A DNA stretch of 59,950 nt, from NCBI GenBank assembly GCA_002686295.1, contig NZBB01000038.1:1-59950 (forward strand), given 5' to 3'. The number at the start of each line of letters is the position of its first letter. Within the stretch, counting starts at the first letter, position 1. This stretch comes from Candidatus Woesearchaeota archaeon. Its GTDB lineage: Archaea; Nanobdellota; Nanobdellia; Woesearchaeales; GCA-2686295. The position numbers were made by a program, and so were the translations under genes. A model generated the notes under the pieces. The model was not told where the DNA came from, ran no database searches, and saw nothing but the letters and a program-made list of their open reading frames with translations. Of the stretch, positions 1 to 8,865 are shown piece after piece.

Positions 1-2
1 AA

Positions 3-278
3 AATGAAAAATTAATAATTTTATATGTTCCTAATCATGATAAAAACTTGACATATAATAATGAACTAAATATTTTTGCAAAAGATTTTATCACAGAATT
101 TTCAAAAAAAGAAACAATTACTTTAATTGATTTATCAAAAGAATATGAAAAAGAAAAAGTCTACCAAAATAAAGAACCATGTCCTCCAGAAGATGTTCAT
201 CCAAATGATAGAGGGCATGAAATAGCAGCTGAAAAAATATATAAATATTTGACTAATAACAACTTGATAACAAAATGA
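3..278 (+). CDS. SGNH/GDSL hydrolase-like protein, C-terminal part only
   Basis: The frame is open from the first bases of the window, so the gene starts upstream; a TTG at 48 is internal to it. The visible 91 residues end with D-V-H-P-N-D-R-G-H, the block V motif carrying the catalytic Asp and His of SGNH hydrolases, followed by a short helix. The stop codon overlaps the next start (ATGA at 275-278), so the two genes are probably cotranscribed. Substrate unknown; esterase or acyl-sugar hydrolase is the usual role in surface-glycan loci. The nucleophile block lies outside the window and cannot be checked. Confidence 0.7.
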   Translation, partial: NEKLIILYVPNHDKNLTYNNELNIFAKDFITEFSKKETITLIDLSKEYEKEKVYQNKEPCPPEDVHPNDRGHEIAAEKIYKYLTNNNLITK

Positions 279-1009
279 AAAAAGCAGTTATATTATTTTC
301 AGGCGGAGCAGATTCAACTTTAGCAACAGCTCTAAAAGCAAATGAATTTGATGAAATTCATTTATTAACATTTCATCAACAAACTTCTTTTCAAGCAAAA
401 AAAAGTAAATATTATTTAGATGCATTAAAGAAAAAATTTGGAAATAAGTTTAAACATAAAATAATTCATATTAATAAACTTTACAAAAAAGTTCTAACTA
501 ATAATTTAAAAGACGATTTCAAAAAATATCATTTTCATATGGCATTATTTATTTGTGAAGCTTGTAGAATTGCAATGCAAGCAGCGACAATAAAATATGC
601 TATTAAACATAAAATAAAATATGTTTTTGATGGTTCGTGGAAAAAACAAGATATCTCTCCAGAAGCCATGAAAGAAGTGTTAGTTGAGATAAAAAAATTA
701 TATTTTGAATTTGGTTTATATCATAAAAGTCCAGTTTATAATTATCCAAACAAAAATGCAATTCAAAAAAAACTTTTCGAATTAAATATTGCAGACTCTC
801 CAAAATATAAATGTCGACCATTAACAAATACAGATGCATATTTATTCCCAAAAAATCAACCGTCATGTCCTGTTGGGATTATAAGTGTTGCATATTCAAA
901 ATATATTTATGCTCCAATAAAAGGGAGAAAAAGAAGAAACCTGGACTGCAAAGAATACTATATTTCTAAAAAAGAAATCTTAAAAAAAATTATTAATCAA
1001 AAAAATTAA
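275..1009 (+). CDS. PP-loop ATP pyrophosphatase family protein
   Basis: The protein of 244 residues begins with the PP-loop S-G-G-A-D-S-T (residues 9-15), which binds ATP and adenylates a substrate before amide or thio transfer. A C-x2-C pair (C94, C97) and C180 could form a three-cysteine Fe-S site as in TtuA/TtcA-type enzymes, but this is inference. A basic stretch near the C terminus could bind a nucleic acid or an anionic substrate. It overlaps the preceding SGNH gene by 4 bases. QueC and sugar amidotransferases share the fold; the substrate cannot be told from sequence. It ends convergently, overlapping the aminotransferase gene by 17 bases. Confidence 0.75.
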   Translation: MKKAVILFSGGADSTLATALKANEFDEIHLLTFHQQTSFQAKKSKYYLDALKKKFGNKFKHKIIHINKLYKKVLTNNLKDDFKKYHFHMALFICEACRIAMQAATIKYAIKHKIKYVFDGSWKKQDISPEAMKEVLVEIKKLYFEFGLYHKSPVYNYPNKNAIQKKLFELNIADSPKYKCRPLTNTDAYLFPKNQPSCPVGIISVAYSKYIYAPIKGRKRRNLDCKEYYISKKEILKKIINQKN

Positions 1010-2147
1010 CTATTTTCTTCACTTCTTTATTAGTTAGATTATGAATTGGAAGATATAATGTTTTCTTCTCTGCTTCTTTTGCTAACGAACAATTACTAGA
1101 CACATTTTTTATATAACCTTGCGAAGTATCAATTCCTTTCTTAAATAAATTCATAAGTATACCGTTCCTATTATTAACTTTTATTGCATAGTGTGTGTAT
1201 ATAGAGTTTAATGGTTTTTTATTTAACTGTTTAGAATATAAATTTGCAATAAAAACTCTTTTTTCATTATATTTATCAACAAGTTTTAATTGCTCAAGGC
1301 CAATGACTGCTTGTAAATTTGAAAAATTGTAAGTGTACTTTTTGAGATCAAATTCCTTAAAATCAAATAATTTTTCAAAAAAAGAAAACTTAAGAAATTT
1401 CAACAACCATAAAACATAATAAGTAAGAAACGAAAATATTAATGGAGATGTTAAAAAACTAAAAAAATAAACTGTTGCTAATCTTGAGAATATAGATACC
1501 GATGAAGGATTTTTATATTTGAAAGTGTTTAAAGATATAGCGTCATATATATTTTTATTATCTGTTAATATAAAACCCCCACCAAGACAATTAATGTTCT
1601 TTACTAAACCCATACTACCTATACTAATATCTCCAAAAGAACCAATTCTTTTACCCATATATTTTGATCCAAAAACTTGAGCACAATCTTCTATAATAAT
1701 AAGATCATGTTTTTTTGCCAGATTCTTAATTTTTGTAATATTCATAACTTCGCCAAATAGGGGAGTTAAAATTATTGCCTTAACATCATTTGTTATTTGT
1801 TTTTCGATTAAATTTTCATCCATGTTAAAAGAATCTTTTTTTATATCAACAAAAACAGGTTCTAAATTTAATTCTCTTATTACTTCAACAACTTCAGGCA
1901 CATTGAATGCTGATATAATAACTTTCTTACCTTTCGGAATATTAAGAGCTTTAAGAGATTCATATAAAGCTAAAGTTCCAGAACCAAGAGACAAACAATA
2001 TTTTTTCCCTATAAATTTAGCTACTTGCTTATTAAATACAGAAATATATTTATTTGAATTAATTTTTTTACCAAGAACAAACTTTAGAAGTCTTAAAAAT
2101 ATTCTTGGAAAATATAATCTAAATCTTGGAACTTTACAAAAACTCAT
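993..2147 (-). CDS. DegT/DnrJ/EryC1/StrS-type PLP aminotransferase with hydrophobic insertion
   Basis: A fold-type I PLP enzyme of 384 residues. The SGTLA phosphate-binding block lies near residues 56-60, E-D-C-A-Q with the cofactor Asp at D154, and G-L-V-K-N-I-N-C-L-G-G-G with the likely Schiff-base Lys at K183. The family transaminates nucleotide-linked keto-sugars for surface polysaccharides. Residues about 218-256 are an unusually hydrophobic stretch placed before the conserved N-F-S-N-L-Q-A-V-I-G-L-E-Q-L segment, so the enzyme may be membrane-associated. Its ATG start lies only 44 bases from the divergent radical SAM gene. Substrate unknown. Confidence 0.85.
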   Translation of the reverse strand: MSFCKVPRFRLYFPRIFLRLLKFVLGKKINSNKYISVFNKQVAKFIGKKYCLSLGSGTLALYESLKALNIPKGKKVIISAFNVPEVVEVIRELNLEPVFVDIKKDSFNMDENLIEKQITNDVKAIILTPLFGEVMNITKIKNLAKKHDLIIIEDCAQVFGSKYMGKRIGSFGDISIGSMGLVKNINCLGGGFILTDNKNIYDAISLNTFKYKNPSSVSIFSRLATVYFFSFLTSPLIFSFLTYYVLWLLKFLKFSFFEKLFDFKEFDLKKYTYNFSNLQAVIGLEQLKLVDKYNEKRVFIANLYSKQLNKKPLNSIYTHYAIKVNNRNGILMNLFKKGIDTSQGYIKNVSSNCSLAKEAEKKTLYLPIHNLTNKEVKKIVNFFD

Positions 2148-2191
2148 ATTAAAAGAATACTTTTTTATAATAAAAAGTTTTGCTTCAGTAA

Positions 2192-3607
2192 ATGGTTAGA
2201 GTTCTTTTTGTTCAACAAATTTGGTTTGAAACAGAGTCTATAATGATTTTGTCCGCCATGCTAAAAAAACATGAACATGAATGTGAACTGATAATTGGAT
2301 CATCAAAAAAAATTGTTTCCAAAATTAAAAAATTCAAACCAAATTTTATTGCTATATCTGGAATGCATGTGGAGAAAGAATGGATAAAAAAAGTAACTAG
2401 AGAAATAAAAAGATTTTCTAACAACCCTATAATTGTTGGAGGATCAATTGTTCTTTCTGCTCCTGAAATTATAAAAAATAGGTTTATCGATGCATTAGTT
2501 TTTGGAGAAAGTGAATACTCAGTTGTTGAAATAGCAGACAGAATACATAATAAGAAAAGTTTCTCAGACATTCCAGGAATAATAACTTGTAAAAATAATC
2601 TTATAATAAGAAACAAAGAAATAAACACAATTCATAACCTTGACGAACTACCATTCCCAGATCGAGATATATACAAAGAGTATTATAATATATTAGAAAA
2701 AGGAAGGTCGACACTATTCAAAACATCAAGAGGATGCGCATATAAGTGTTCATTCTGTTTTTATAACACTCTAAAAAACCAGTCAGAATATCCAGTTATG
2801 ACAAGAAAAAGATCGGTTAAGAATATTATAGAAGAGATAAAAAGCATCAATAAAAAAAATCCTATAAAGAGAATTCACTTCTTTGACAGCATTTTCATTA
2901 CAAACAAAAAATGGCTCATGAAATTTCTGAAAATATACAAAAAAGAAATAAACATACCATTTACATGCAATGCACATTACAATTTTATAGATGAAGAAAT
3001 AATAAGAGAATTAAAAAAATCACATTGTCACACCTTACAGATTGGAATTGAATCAGGAGATGATTACTTTAGAAATAAAATTCTTAAAAAGAATATTTCG
3101 AATAATCAAATAATAAAAATTGCCAGATTACTCCACAAATATAAACTTAAATTTATCTCATTAAATATGATGGTGTTTCCTGGAGAAACATTTGAACAAG
3201 CAATGAAAACAGTGAGAATTAATCAAAAAATAAAGCCAGACTATGTTAGTGTAGATATGTTATTACATTATCCAAATCTAGAAGTAACAAATTACGCGTT
3301 AAAAAATGGGTATTTAAAAAAGGAAAAACTTGAATTGCTATCAAAAAATAATTATAAGATGTCAAGAAGCATTTTAGATCAAAAAAACCTAAGAGAAATT
3401 TCTAATCTGCAAAAATTTGCAATACTTCTAATACTCTATCCATCAATTAAGCCCATAATTATGCAATTAATAAAATTGCCAGAAAATAAAATCTTTGATT
3501 ATATATTCGCTGTAACCACCTACTTGCAGTTTAGAAGTTTTATGAAGTTTAGCATACAAAAGATATTTGGAGATGCGATAAGAAACTATAAAACATTCTT
3601 GGATTAA
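2192..3607 (+). CDS. B12-binding domain radical SAM protein
   Basis: 471 residues. Residues 1-140 resemble the Rossmann-like cobalamin-binding domain of B12 radical SAM enzymes (the I-I-V-G-G-S segment near 80-85). The radical SAM motif R-G-C-A-Y-K-C-S-F-C-F gives Cys182, Cys186 and Cys189 for the 4Fe-4S cluster. The core continues with I-E-S-G-D-D near residue 285 and a helical C-terminal domain. Members catalyse methylations or ring rearrangements on unreactive carbons; the substrate here is unknown. Two bases separate it from the next radical SAM gene, so they form an operon. No cobalamin biosynthesis genes are in the window. Confidence 0.88.
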   Translation: MVRVLFVQQIWFETESIMILSAMLKKHEHECELIIGSSKKIVSKIKKFKPNFIAISGMHVEKEWIKKVTREIKRFSNNPIIVGGSIVLSAPEIIKNRFIDALVFGESEYSVVEIADRIHNKKSFSDIPGIITCKNNLIIRNKEINTIHNLDELPFPDRDIYKEYYNILEKGRSTLFKTSRGCAYKCSFCFYNTLKNQSEYPVMTRKRSVKNIIEEIKSINKKNPIKRIHFFDSIFITNKKWLMKFLKIYKKEINIPFTCNAHYNFIDEEIIRELKKSHCHTLQIGIESGDDYFRNKILKKNISNNQIIKIARLLHKYKLKFISLNMMVFPGETFEQAMKTVRINQKIKPDYVSVDMLLHYPNLEVTNYALKNGYLKKEKLELLSKNNYKMSRSILDQKNLREISNLQKFAILLILYPSIKPIIMQLIKLPENKIFDYIFAVTTYLQFRSFMKFSIQKIFGDAIRNYKTFLD

Positions 3608-3609
3608 AA

Positions 3610-4617
3610 ATGAAAAGAATAACTCCTTACATAAAAAGTTTGTTCAGATACAATATTTTAAAAAAAAAAATTCCTCTCAATGTTAGCATTTCTTTGACTA
3701 ACAAATGTCAGCTGAGCTGTGTGTATTGTAGAATACCACAAAGAAAACAAAAAGAAATGACCACAAAAGAAATAATACAAATTATAAACGATCTTTCTAA
3801 AAATGAAACACAAAGAATAAGTCTTAATGGAGGCGAACCATTACTACATAAAGATTTAGATATAATAATAAATAAATGTAAAGAAAAAAATATTTTTACA
3901 AGTCTGACAACCAATGGACTTCTTGTTTCACAAAAAATTAAGTCTCTTAAAAAATTAGATCTACTTATTATAAGTTTAGATGGAAACAAAAACATACAAG
4001 ATTCAATCAGAGGCAAAAGTTTTGATAAGATTATAAAAGGAATAAAAAAAGCCAGAGAAAATAATATTGTAGTTTGGATATCAACAGTTTTATCTAATAA
4101 AAATTTTTTCAATGTTGATTTCTTATTAAAGAAAGCAGAAGAGTTAGACTTCTATGTAAGCTTTCAAATAGTTCATCATATAGATACTATTTCAGGAAAG
4201 ACTAACAAATTATTATTGACAAGAGAAAAATATCAAAAACTGATAAACAGATTGTTATCTTACAAAAAAATAAACAAGAGAATAGTAAACTCAAAAACAG
4301 TTCTTAAATACTTACACAATTGGCCAGATTATAGAACAAAAATAATTAACAATGCATCTGGCAAGATAAAGAATTATATTCCATGTAAAGCAGGACAATT
4401 ATTTTGCCATATAGATACAAATGGGGATGTTTATCCGTGTACTCAATTGATTGGAAAAACAAAAACAAAAAATGCTCTTAAAATAGGATTTAAAAAAGCA
4501 TTTGATAGTATTCAAAAACAGCAATGTTCTTGTCCTTCTACTGATTATAATGAATATAATTTTTTATTCTCATTAAATTACGAGAGTATTGTAAATGCAA
4601 TAAGGTTAACTAAATAG
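3610..4617 (+). CDS. Radical SAM protein with SPASM-like C-terminal cysteines
   Basis: 335 residues. N-K-C-Q-L-S-C-V-Y-C places the 4Fe-4S cysteines at C33, C37 and C40; L-N-G-G-E-P-L-L is the SAM-binding GGEP motif. The C-terminal third has C-K-A-G-Q-L-F-C, V-Y-P-C and C-S-C-P, a pattern typical of SPASM/twitch auxiliary Fe-S clusters. Such enzymes mature peptides or modify sugars and aminoglycoside-like compounds. It follows the B12 radical SAM gene by 2 bases and faces the methylthiotransferase-like gene. A ribosomal-peptide substrate is not evident nearby, so a sugar substrate is equally possible. Confidence 0.85.
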   Translation: MKRITPYIKSLFRYNILKKKIPLNVSISLTNKCQLSCVYCRIPQRKQKEMTTKEIIQIINDLSKNETQRISLNGGEPLLHKDLDIIINKCKEKNIFTSLTTNGLLVSQKIKSLKKLDLLIISLDGNKNIQDSIRGKSFDKIIKGIKKARENNIVVWISTVLSNKNFFNVDFLLKKAEELDFYVSFQIVHHIDTISGKTNKLLLTREKYQKLINRLLSYKKINKRIVNSKTVLKYLHNWPDYRTKIINNASGKIKNYIPCKAGQLFCHIDTNGDVYPCTQLIGKTKTKNALKIGFKKAFDSIQKQQCSCPSTDYNEYNFLFSLNYESIVNAIRLTK

Positions 4618-4622
4618 ATAAA

Positions 4623-5846
4623 TTATTTTTCTTCACAAACCCAATTTATTTTTTCCTGTTTCAAGAAGTTTATTGCATAATTCAAACGTTTACGTATTTG
4701 TTTAGAAGAAATCTTATTCTTGAAATTATGAGAATCTGATTGGGATAAATCGTGATAAGGATAAAGAAAAACAAATCCTGGTTTTATTAGCTTAATAAGA
4801 TTTAAAGTTTTAACAAAATCATTCCATGATTCTGATGGAAAGCCTATTATAAATTCACTATTTATTTTTAATTCTGGATTAGCAGTTCTTAAATTTGAAA
4901 AGCATTTAACTAAAACTGAAATATTATATGAACGTTTCATTAAATTTAGAATCCTTTTACTTCCTGATTGAATTGGACAAAAGATTTTAGTAATTTTCCC
5001 ATTTTTAATTTGGTTAAATAATTCTTGTTGATACTTTATTAACCAAACAGGATTTATATCTTGTATATGCCATTCAACTTTAAAATTCTTATCAATAATA
5101 GAAAATTTTTCTAATAATTCGGAAAAAGAAGAGTTTATATCTAAACCATAAGCTCCAACATCATCTGCAAGTATAACAAATTTACGATGATTCTTATCTA
5201 TTAGATTCTTATATTCATTCAAACAAACAATTAATGGCTTACTTTCTAATTTACCTATTGCTTTTTTAATTGAACAATAAGTACAATTACCTAAACAACC
5301 TCTTGATATGCGCATCATAGCTAAAGGTTTTTTTCTGTATAAAAGATTAAAGAAATCAGATATTGAAACATGTTGTTTGATATAATAAACAAATTTTCTA
5401 AAAAAAGTTTTATAATTTTTTGAAAATCTTAATTCTGTTAGAAATTTTATAATTGCAGATTTAAAACTATTAAAAAGAAAATTCTGATCTGGTACTGAAG
5501 ATAATTTAATTTTAAAATTTGGAAAAATATTATCTATTTCAATCATATTCTTTGTTGTAATAAATCTTCCTGAAAATTTTTCTCTAAATTTTTTTGGAAT
5601 AATCTCAGGCATACAACCAGCGATGATTAATTCGCCTTTAAATTTATTATAAGAATTAATATATTTAAAAGATTCATTTTCTTTAAATTCTCTAAAACTA
5701 CAAGTTAAAAATATTATTTTATCTGCTTTAGACGGATTAGTTACTATTTTAAAATTATTTAATTCAAAATACTTAATTAACCTTCTCATATCTAAAATTC
5801 TTGCAGGACAACCATTAGTTGTGATAAATATTCTTTGTTTTCTCAT
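4623..5846 (-). CDS. Methylthiotransferase-like radical SAM protein without TRAM domain
   Basis: 407 residues. The N-terminal UPF0004-like domain has the three expected cysteines C13 (T-N-G-C-P), C49 (L-T-C-S) and C78 (A-G-C-M-P). The radical SAM motif R-G-C-L-G-N-C-T-Y-C gives C184, C188 and C191. This two-cluster layout belongs to MiaB/CDKAL1-type tRNA and RimO-type enzymes, but the protein ends without the TRAM RNA-binding domain. A low-complexity lysine/phenylalanine-rich insert separates the domains (about 110-172). It sits in an accessory locus rather than with translation genes, so a non-tRNA substrate is possible; that is inference. Confidence 0.82.
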   Translation of the reverse strand: MRKQRIFITTNGCPARILDMRRLIKYFELNNFKIVTNPSKADKIIFLTCSFREFKENESFKYINSYNKFKGELIIAGCMPEIIPKKFREKFSGRFITTKNMIEIDNIFPNFKIKLSSVPDQNFLFNSFKSAIIKFLTELRFSKNYKTFFRKFVYYIKQHVSISDFFNLLYRKKPLAMMRISRGCLGNCTYCSIKKAIGKLESKPLIVCLNEYKNLIDKNHRKFVILADDVGAYGLDINSSFSELLEKFSIIDKNFKVEWHIQDINPVWLIKYQQELFNQIKNGKITKIFCPIQSGSKRILNLMKRSYNISVLVKCFSNLRTANPELKINSEFIIGFPSESWNDFVKTLNLIKLIKPGFVFLYPYHDLSQSDSHNFKNKISSKQIRKRLNYAINFLKQEKINWVCEEK

Positions 5847-5934
5847 TTGAAATAGTTTCTTGAAAGATTATCTTTTTAAAAAAGTTCTTAAAATATAAAT
5901 AATTATTTATACAAAGTAATAATTTAAAAAAAGA

Positions 5935-7617
5935 ATGAGTAAACAAATTCTTGGAATAACAGATGGAACACAAGAATCTGGAATTAGCATTGTTAATCAT
6001 GATAAAATAACTTTTTCAATTAATGAAGAAAGAATTACTCGTAAAAAAAAACAAGGAAGTTTTCCTTCAGAATCAATAAAATTAATCAAACCAAAAAACA
6101 TAGATGAGATTGTCGTTGCAAGCATTTCCACACCAGAAATATATTTAAGGATTTTTAGAAAAATACAACGAAGATTTTCAAGCAATATGGGTATTCCAAC
6201 TAATTATATAAATCCAAGTTTTAAAGATTATATCGCAGACTTTTATCGCAGGGTTATTGATCAAAAAATACAAAATAATCTCAATCAGATAAAAACTTTG
6301 AGAAAATTAAAAATTTGTTTCTTAAAAAAAATTATTAGAAATCAATTTAGAATAAACGCACCAGTATATTTTGTTAAACATCATTTAGCACATGCATCAG
6401 CTGCATTTTTTACATCTGGGTTAAAAAGAAGTTTAATTATTACTGCAGATATGGAAGGAGATGGCTTTTCTATGAAAGCTTATGTAATGACACAAAAAGA
6501 ATCAAAATGTATTTATTGTGTTAAGCCAGAACATTCTTATGGAGCTTTCTATGCAGCGATAACAAGCTATCTGGGATTCACACCATTTCTACATGAAGGA
6601 AAAATTACTGGTCTTGCAGCATATGGTAATACAGAGAATGTGAAAGTAGAATTTCCTTTTAATATAATTAAAAACAAACCAGTATTTACAAAAAAAAATG
6701 GGCTTGGTTTGAGAAAGTTTTTGAAAAAACTTGAACATTATAAAAAAGAAGATATCGCTGCTTGGCTTCAAAAGAATACTGAAAATCAAATTTGTAATAT
6801 TATCAAATCTCTAATTATTTCTACAAAAATTAAAAATATTTGTTTAAGTGGTGGTTTATTTGCTAATGTCAAACTTAATCAAAGAATTCATGAACTGCCT
6901 GAAGTTAATTCTGTATATATATTTCCTAACATGAGTGATGGAGGATTAGCATTAGGAGCAACATTAGCTCATACAAAACCAACACCAAAAAAATTAGAAA
7001 ACATTTACTTGGGACCGACATACTCTGATAAAAGAATAAAAGAAACACTAGAACAAAGCAGACTAAAATATAAAAAATATAACAACATAGAAAAAGAAAT
7101 AGCAAAACTATTAAGCAAAGGAAAAGTTGTAGCTAGATTTAACGGAGCAATGGAATACGGACCAAGAGCACTAGGAAACCGCTCAATACTATACCAAACA
7201 ACAGACAAAACAGTAAACGAATGGCTAAACAAGAAATTGAACCGAACAGAATTCATGCCATTCGCACCAGCAACACTATGGGAAAAAAGAAAAGAATGCT
7301 ACAAAAACATAGAAGGAGCAGAAAACACAGCAAGATACATGACAATATGCTTTAACTGCACTGATAAAATGAAAAAACAAAGCCCGGGAGTAGTACACAT
7401 AGACGGAACAGCAAGACCACAAATAGTAAAAAAAGAAGACAACAAAAGCTTTCACAAAATAATAACAGAATACCACAAAATAACAGGAATACCGAGCATA
7501 ATAAACACAAGCTTCAATATGCACGAAGAACCAATTGTAATGACTCCAAAAGACGCAATAAGAGCATTTAAAGACAGCAAAATAGATCATCTAGCAATAG
7601 GAACATACTTAATATGA
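5935..7617 (+). CDS. Carbamoyltransferase, NodU/CmcH family
   Basis: 560 residues, close to the usual family length. N-terminal T-D-G-T-Q-E-S-G-I-S and N-E-E-R-I-T, H-H-L-A-H-A-S-A-A, and C-terminal L-S-G-G-L-F-A-N-V, G-P-R-A-L-G-N-R-S are hallmark motifs of O-carbamoyltransferases that transfer carbamoyl from carbamoyl phosphate through carbamoyl-adenylate. Products are carbamoylated sugars or natural products. From about base 7080 the gene changes visibly to T-poor, A- and C-rich codons (see findings). The stop overlaps the next small frame (ATGA). A HypF role is unlikely because the acylphosphatase and zinc-finger domains of HypF are absent. Confidence 0.9.
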   Translation: MSKQILGITDGTQESGISIVNHDKITFSINEERITRKKKQGSFPSESIKLIKPKNIDEIVVASISTPEIYLRIFRKIQRRFSSNMGIPTNYINPSFKDYIADFYRRVIDQKIQNNLNQIKTLRKLKICFLKKIIRNQFRINAPVYFVKHHLAHASAAFFTSGLKRSLIITADMEGDGFSMKAYVMTQKESKCIYCVKPEHSYGAFYAAITSYLGFTPFLHEGKITGLAAYGNTENVKVEFPFNIIKNKPVFTKKNGLGLRKFLKKLEHYKKEDIAAWLQKNTENQICNIIKSLIISTKIKNICLSGGLFANVKLNQRIHELPEVNSVYIFPNMSDGGLALGATLAHTKPTPKKLENIYLGPTYSDKRIKETLEQSRLKYKKYNNIEKEIAKLLSKGKVVARFNGAMEYGPRALGNRSILYQTTDKTVNEWLNKKLNRTEFMPFAPATLWEKRKECYKNIEGAENTARYMTICFNCTDKMKKQSPGVVHIDGTARPQIVKKEDNKSFHKIITEYHKITGIPSIINTSFNMHEEPIVMTPKDAIRAFKDSKIDHLAIGTYLI

Positions 7618-7775
7618 AACAAAAGACAAAGAAACAGCAAATTTTTAAAATCATAATTATTTTATTTATAGTTACTTTTGCTATGATTATATTAACAAAA
7701 ATAATGATTCTAACAAAAATATTAATGGTAGTAACTTATTTGATTCTTATTTTAATAAGCTTCATAGTTTTTTAG
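7614..7775 (+). CDS. Possible 53-residue membrane protein after the carbamoyltransferase
   Basis: A short frame starting in an ATGA overlap with the carbamoyltransferase encodes a Lys-rich N terminus followed by two very hydrophobic segments. In bacterial loci carbamoyltransferases are often followed by small membrane proteins (SxtJ and DUF5989 types) and then an SGNH hydrolase, which is the order seen here. I see no specific motif that proves homology. The alternative is that this tract is the 5' part of the SGNH gene shifted by an indel. Too short to be sure. Confidence 0.35.
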   Translation: MKQKTKKQQIFKIIIILFIVTFAMIILTKIMILTKILMVVTYLILILISFIVF

Positions 7776-7813
7776 ATCAAAAAAATGTCTTCTTATTTTT
7801 AATTTTTATTCTC

Positions 7814-8743
7814 TTGTGGCCTTTTCTAATTAAAATGCTTGTTGACATAAAAGAAGAAATTGAATTTTCTAAACAAATAGATTTTATTTCTAACAAAGAA
7901 GGTTTAAGATTTAGCTTTGAAGACTATAGCAAACCATATAAACCAAACACTAATTTAACTTATATATGGGGTAATAATGTTTCAAAAAAAGGAATAGTTT
8001 ATCATATAAACTCTATTGGTATAAGAGATAAAGAATATAACATTTCAAAATCCAATAATACTTTTAGAATAATATCTTTAGGAGATTCATTTACTTTTGG
8101 ATGGAAACTTCCTCTAAATCAAACTTGGCCGAAATTATTAGAAGAAAAACTAAATATATTAAAAAAAGAATATGAAGTAATGAATTTCGGGGTTGATGGG
8201 TTTAATACAGATTTAGAAGTAAAATTCTTTGAAAAGAAAGGATTTCAATTTTCGCCAGACATGATAATAATTCAATTCCTATCTGATGATGTAAAAGACA
8301 TAGAAAAAATTGATAAAGAACTAGACAAATATTACCTACATTTAATAAATAATAATCCAAACATTAGCCATGATAGTCTTGTAAGCAAAATTCATAAATT
8401 TCATAGAACATATTTTATGACTAACCAAGAATCGTCTAATGAAGAATTCTCAAATGTTGAGAAAGCACTAACAAAATTAAATTTTCTAACCAAAAAACAA
8501 AATATTAAAGTAATTATATTTTCATATGAAAACGAAAATCATATTAAAAGTTTACCGCTTAAACTTGAAGTGATTTCAAAAAAATTTAATTGGACCTTTT
8601 TAAATTTAAATAGAGAAATAGGATATAATATGCAAAATCAAAAATTTAGAGTTGAAACATATGACGGGCACCCATCATATTATGCCAATAATTTAACAGC
8701 ATCTTATTTAGCTGGAATTGTTCCAAAAAAAAATGTTAAATAA
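7814..8743 (+). CDS. Membrane-anchored SGNH/GDSL hydrolase-like protein
   Basis: 309 residues from the TTG at 7814. Block I is L-G-D-S-F-T-F-G (Ser92), block III-like F-G-V-D-G-F-N-T-D, and block V D-G-H-P-S with the catalytic His; N-S-I-G-I-R-D-K-E-Y precedes block I as in sugar O-acyl esterases/transferases of surface loci. The TTG cuts into a hydrophobic segment (the frame stays open upstream to 7649 and reads V-F-L-F-L-I-F-I-L-L-W-P-F-L-I), so the true start is probably upstream or disturbed by an indel; an in-frame ATG at 7835 would delete the anchor. Likely acts on an extracytoplasmic or glycan substrate. Confidence 0.75.
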   Translation: MWPFLIKMLVDIKEEIEFSKQIDFISNKEGLRFSFEDYSKPYKPNTNLTYIWGNNVSKKGIVYHINSIGIRDKEYNISKSNNTFRIISLGDSFTFGWKLPLNQTWPKLLEEKLNILKKEYEVMNFGVDGFNTDLEVKFFEKKGFQFSPDMIIIQFLSDDVKDIEKIDKELDKYYLHLINNNPNISHDSLVSKIHKFHRTYFMTNQESSNEEFSNVEKALTKLNFLTKKQNIKVIIFSYENENHIKSLPLKLEVISKKFNWTFLNLNREIGYNMQNQKFRVETYDGHPSYYANNLTASYLAGIVPKKNVK

Positions 8744-8865
8744 TATGAGAAATGATGATTGTAGTTTAGTAAAAATATTAAATAGTGAAACTATTAACAA
8801 AAGGGAAAACTAGGGCCAGATTTAACAAAGCAAAATAAATGATCTAGCCAGAGGGATTATTTAGT

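Noticed and set aside
3610..4617. RiPP maturase with a nearby precursor peptide
   Set aside because: I found no short Gly/Cys-rich precursor-like frame beside the SPASM-like gene, so a peptide substrate is not supported.
5935..7617. Carbamoyltransferase as HypF for the hydrogenase
   Set aside because: HypF needs an N-terminal acylphosphatase and zinc-finger region; this protein has the NodU/CmcH layout and lies in the glycan-type locus.
8745..8815. Short frame starting M-R-N-D-D-C and a C-box-like ATGATGA (8752-8758) before the zinc-ribbon methyltransferase
   Set aside because: The frame is only 22 codons and no D box (CTGA) or stem partner follows, so neither a gene nor a C/D RNA can be supported.
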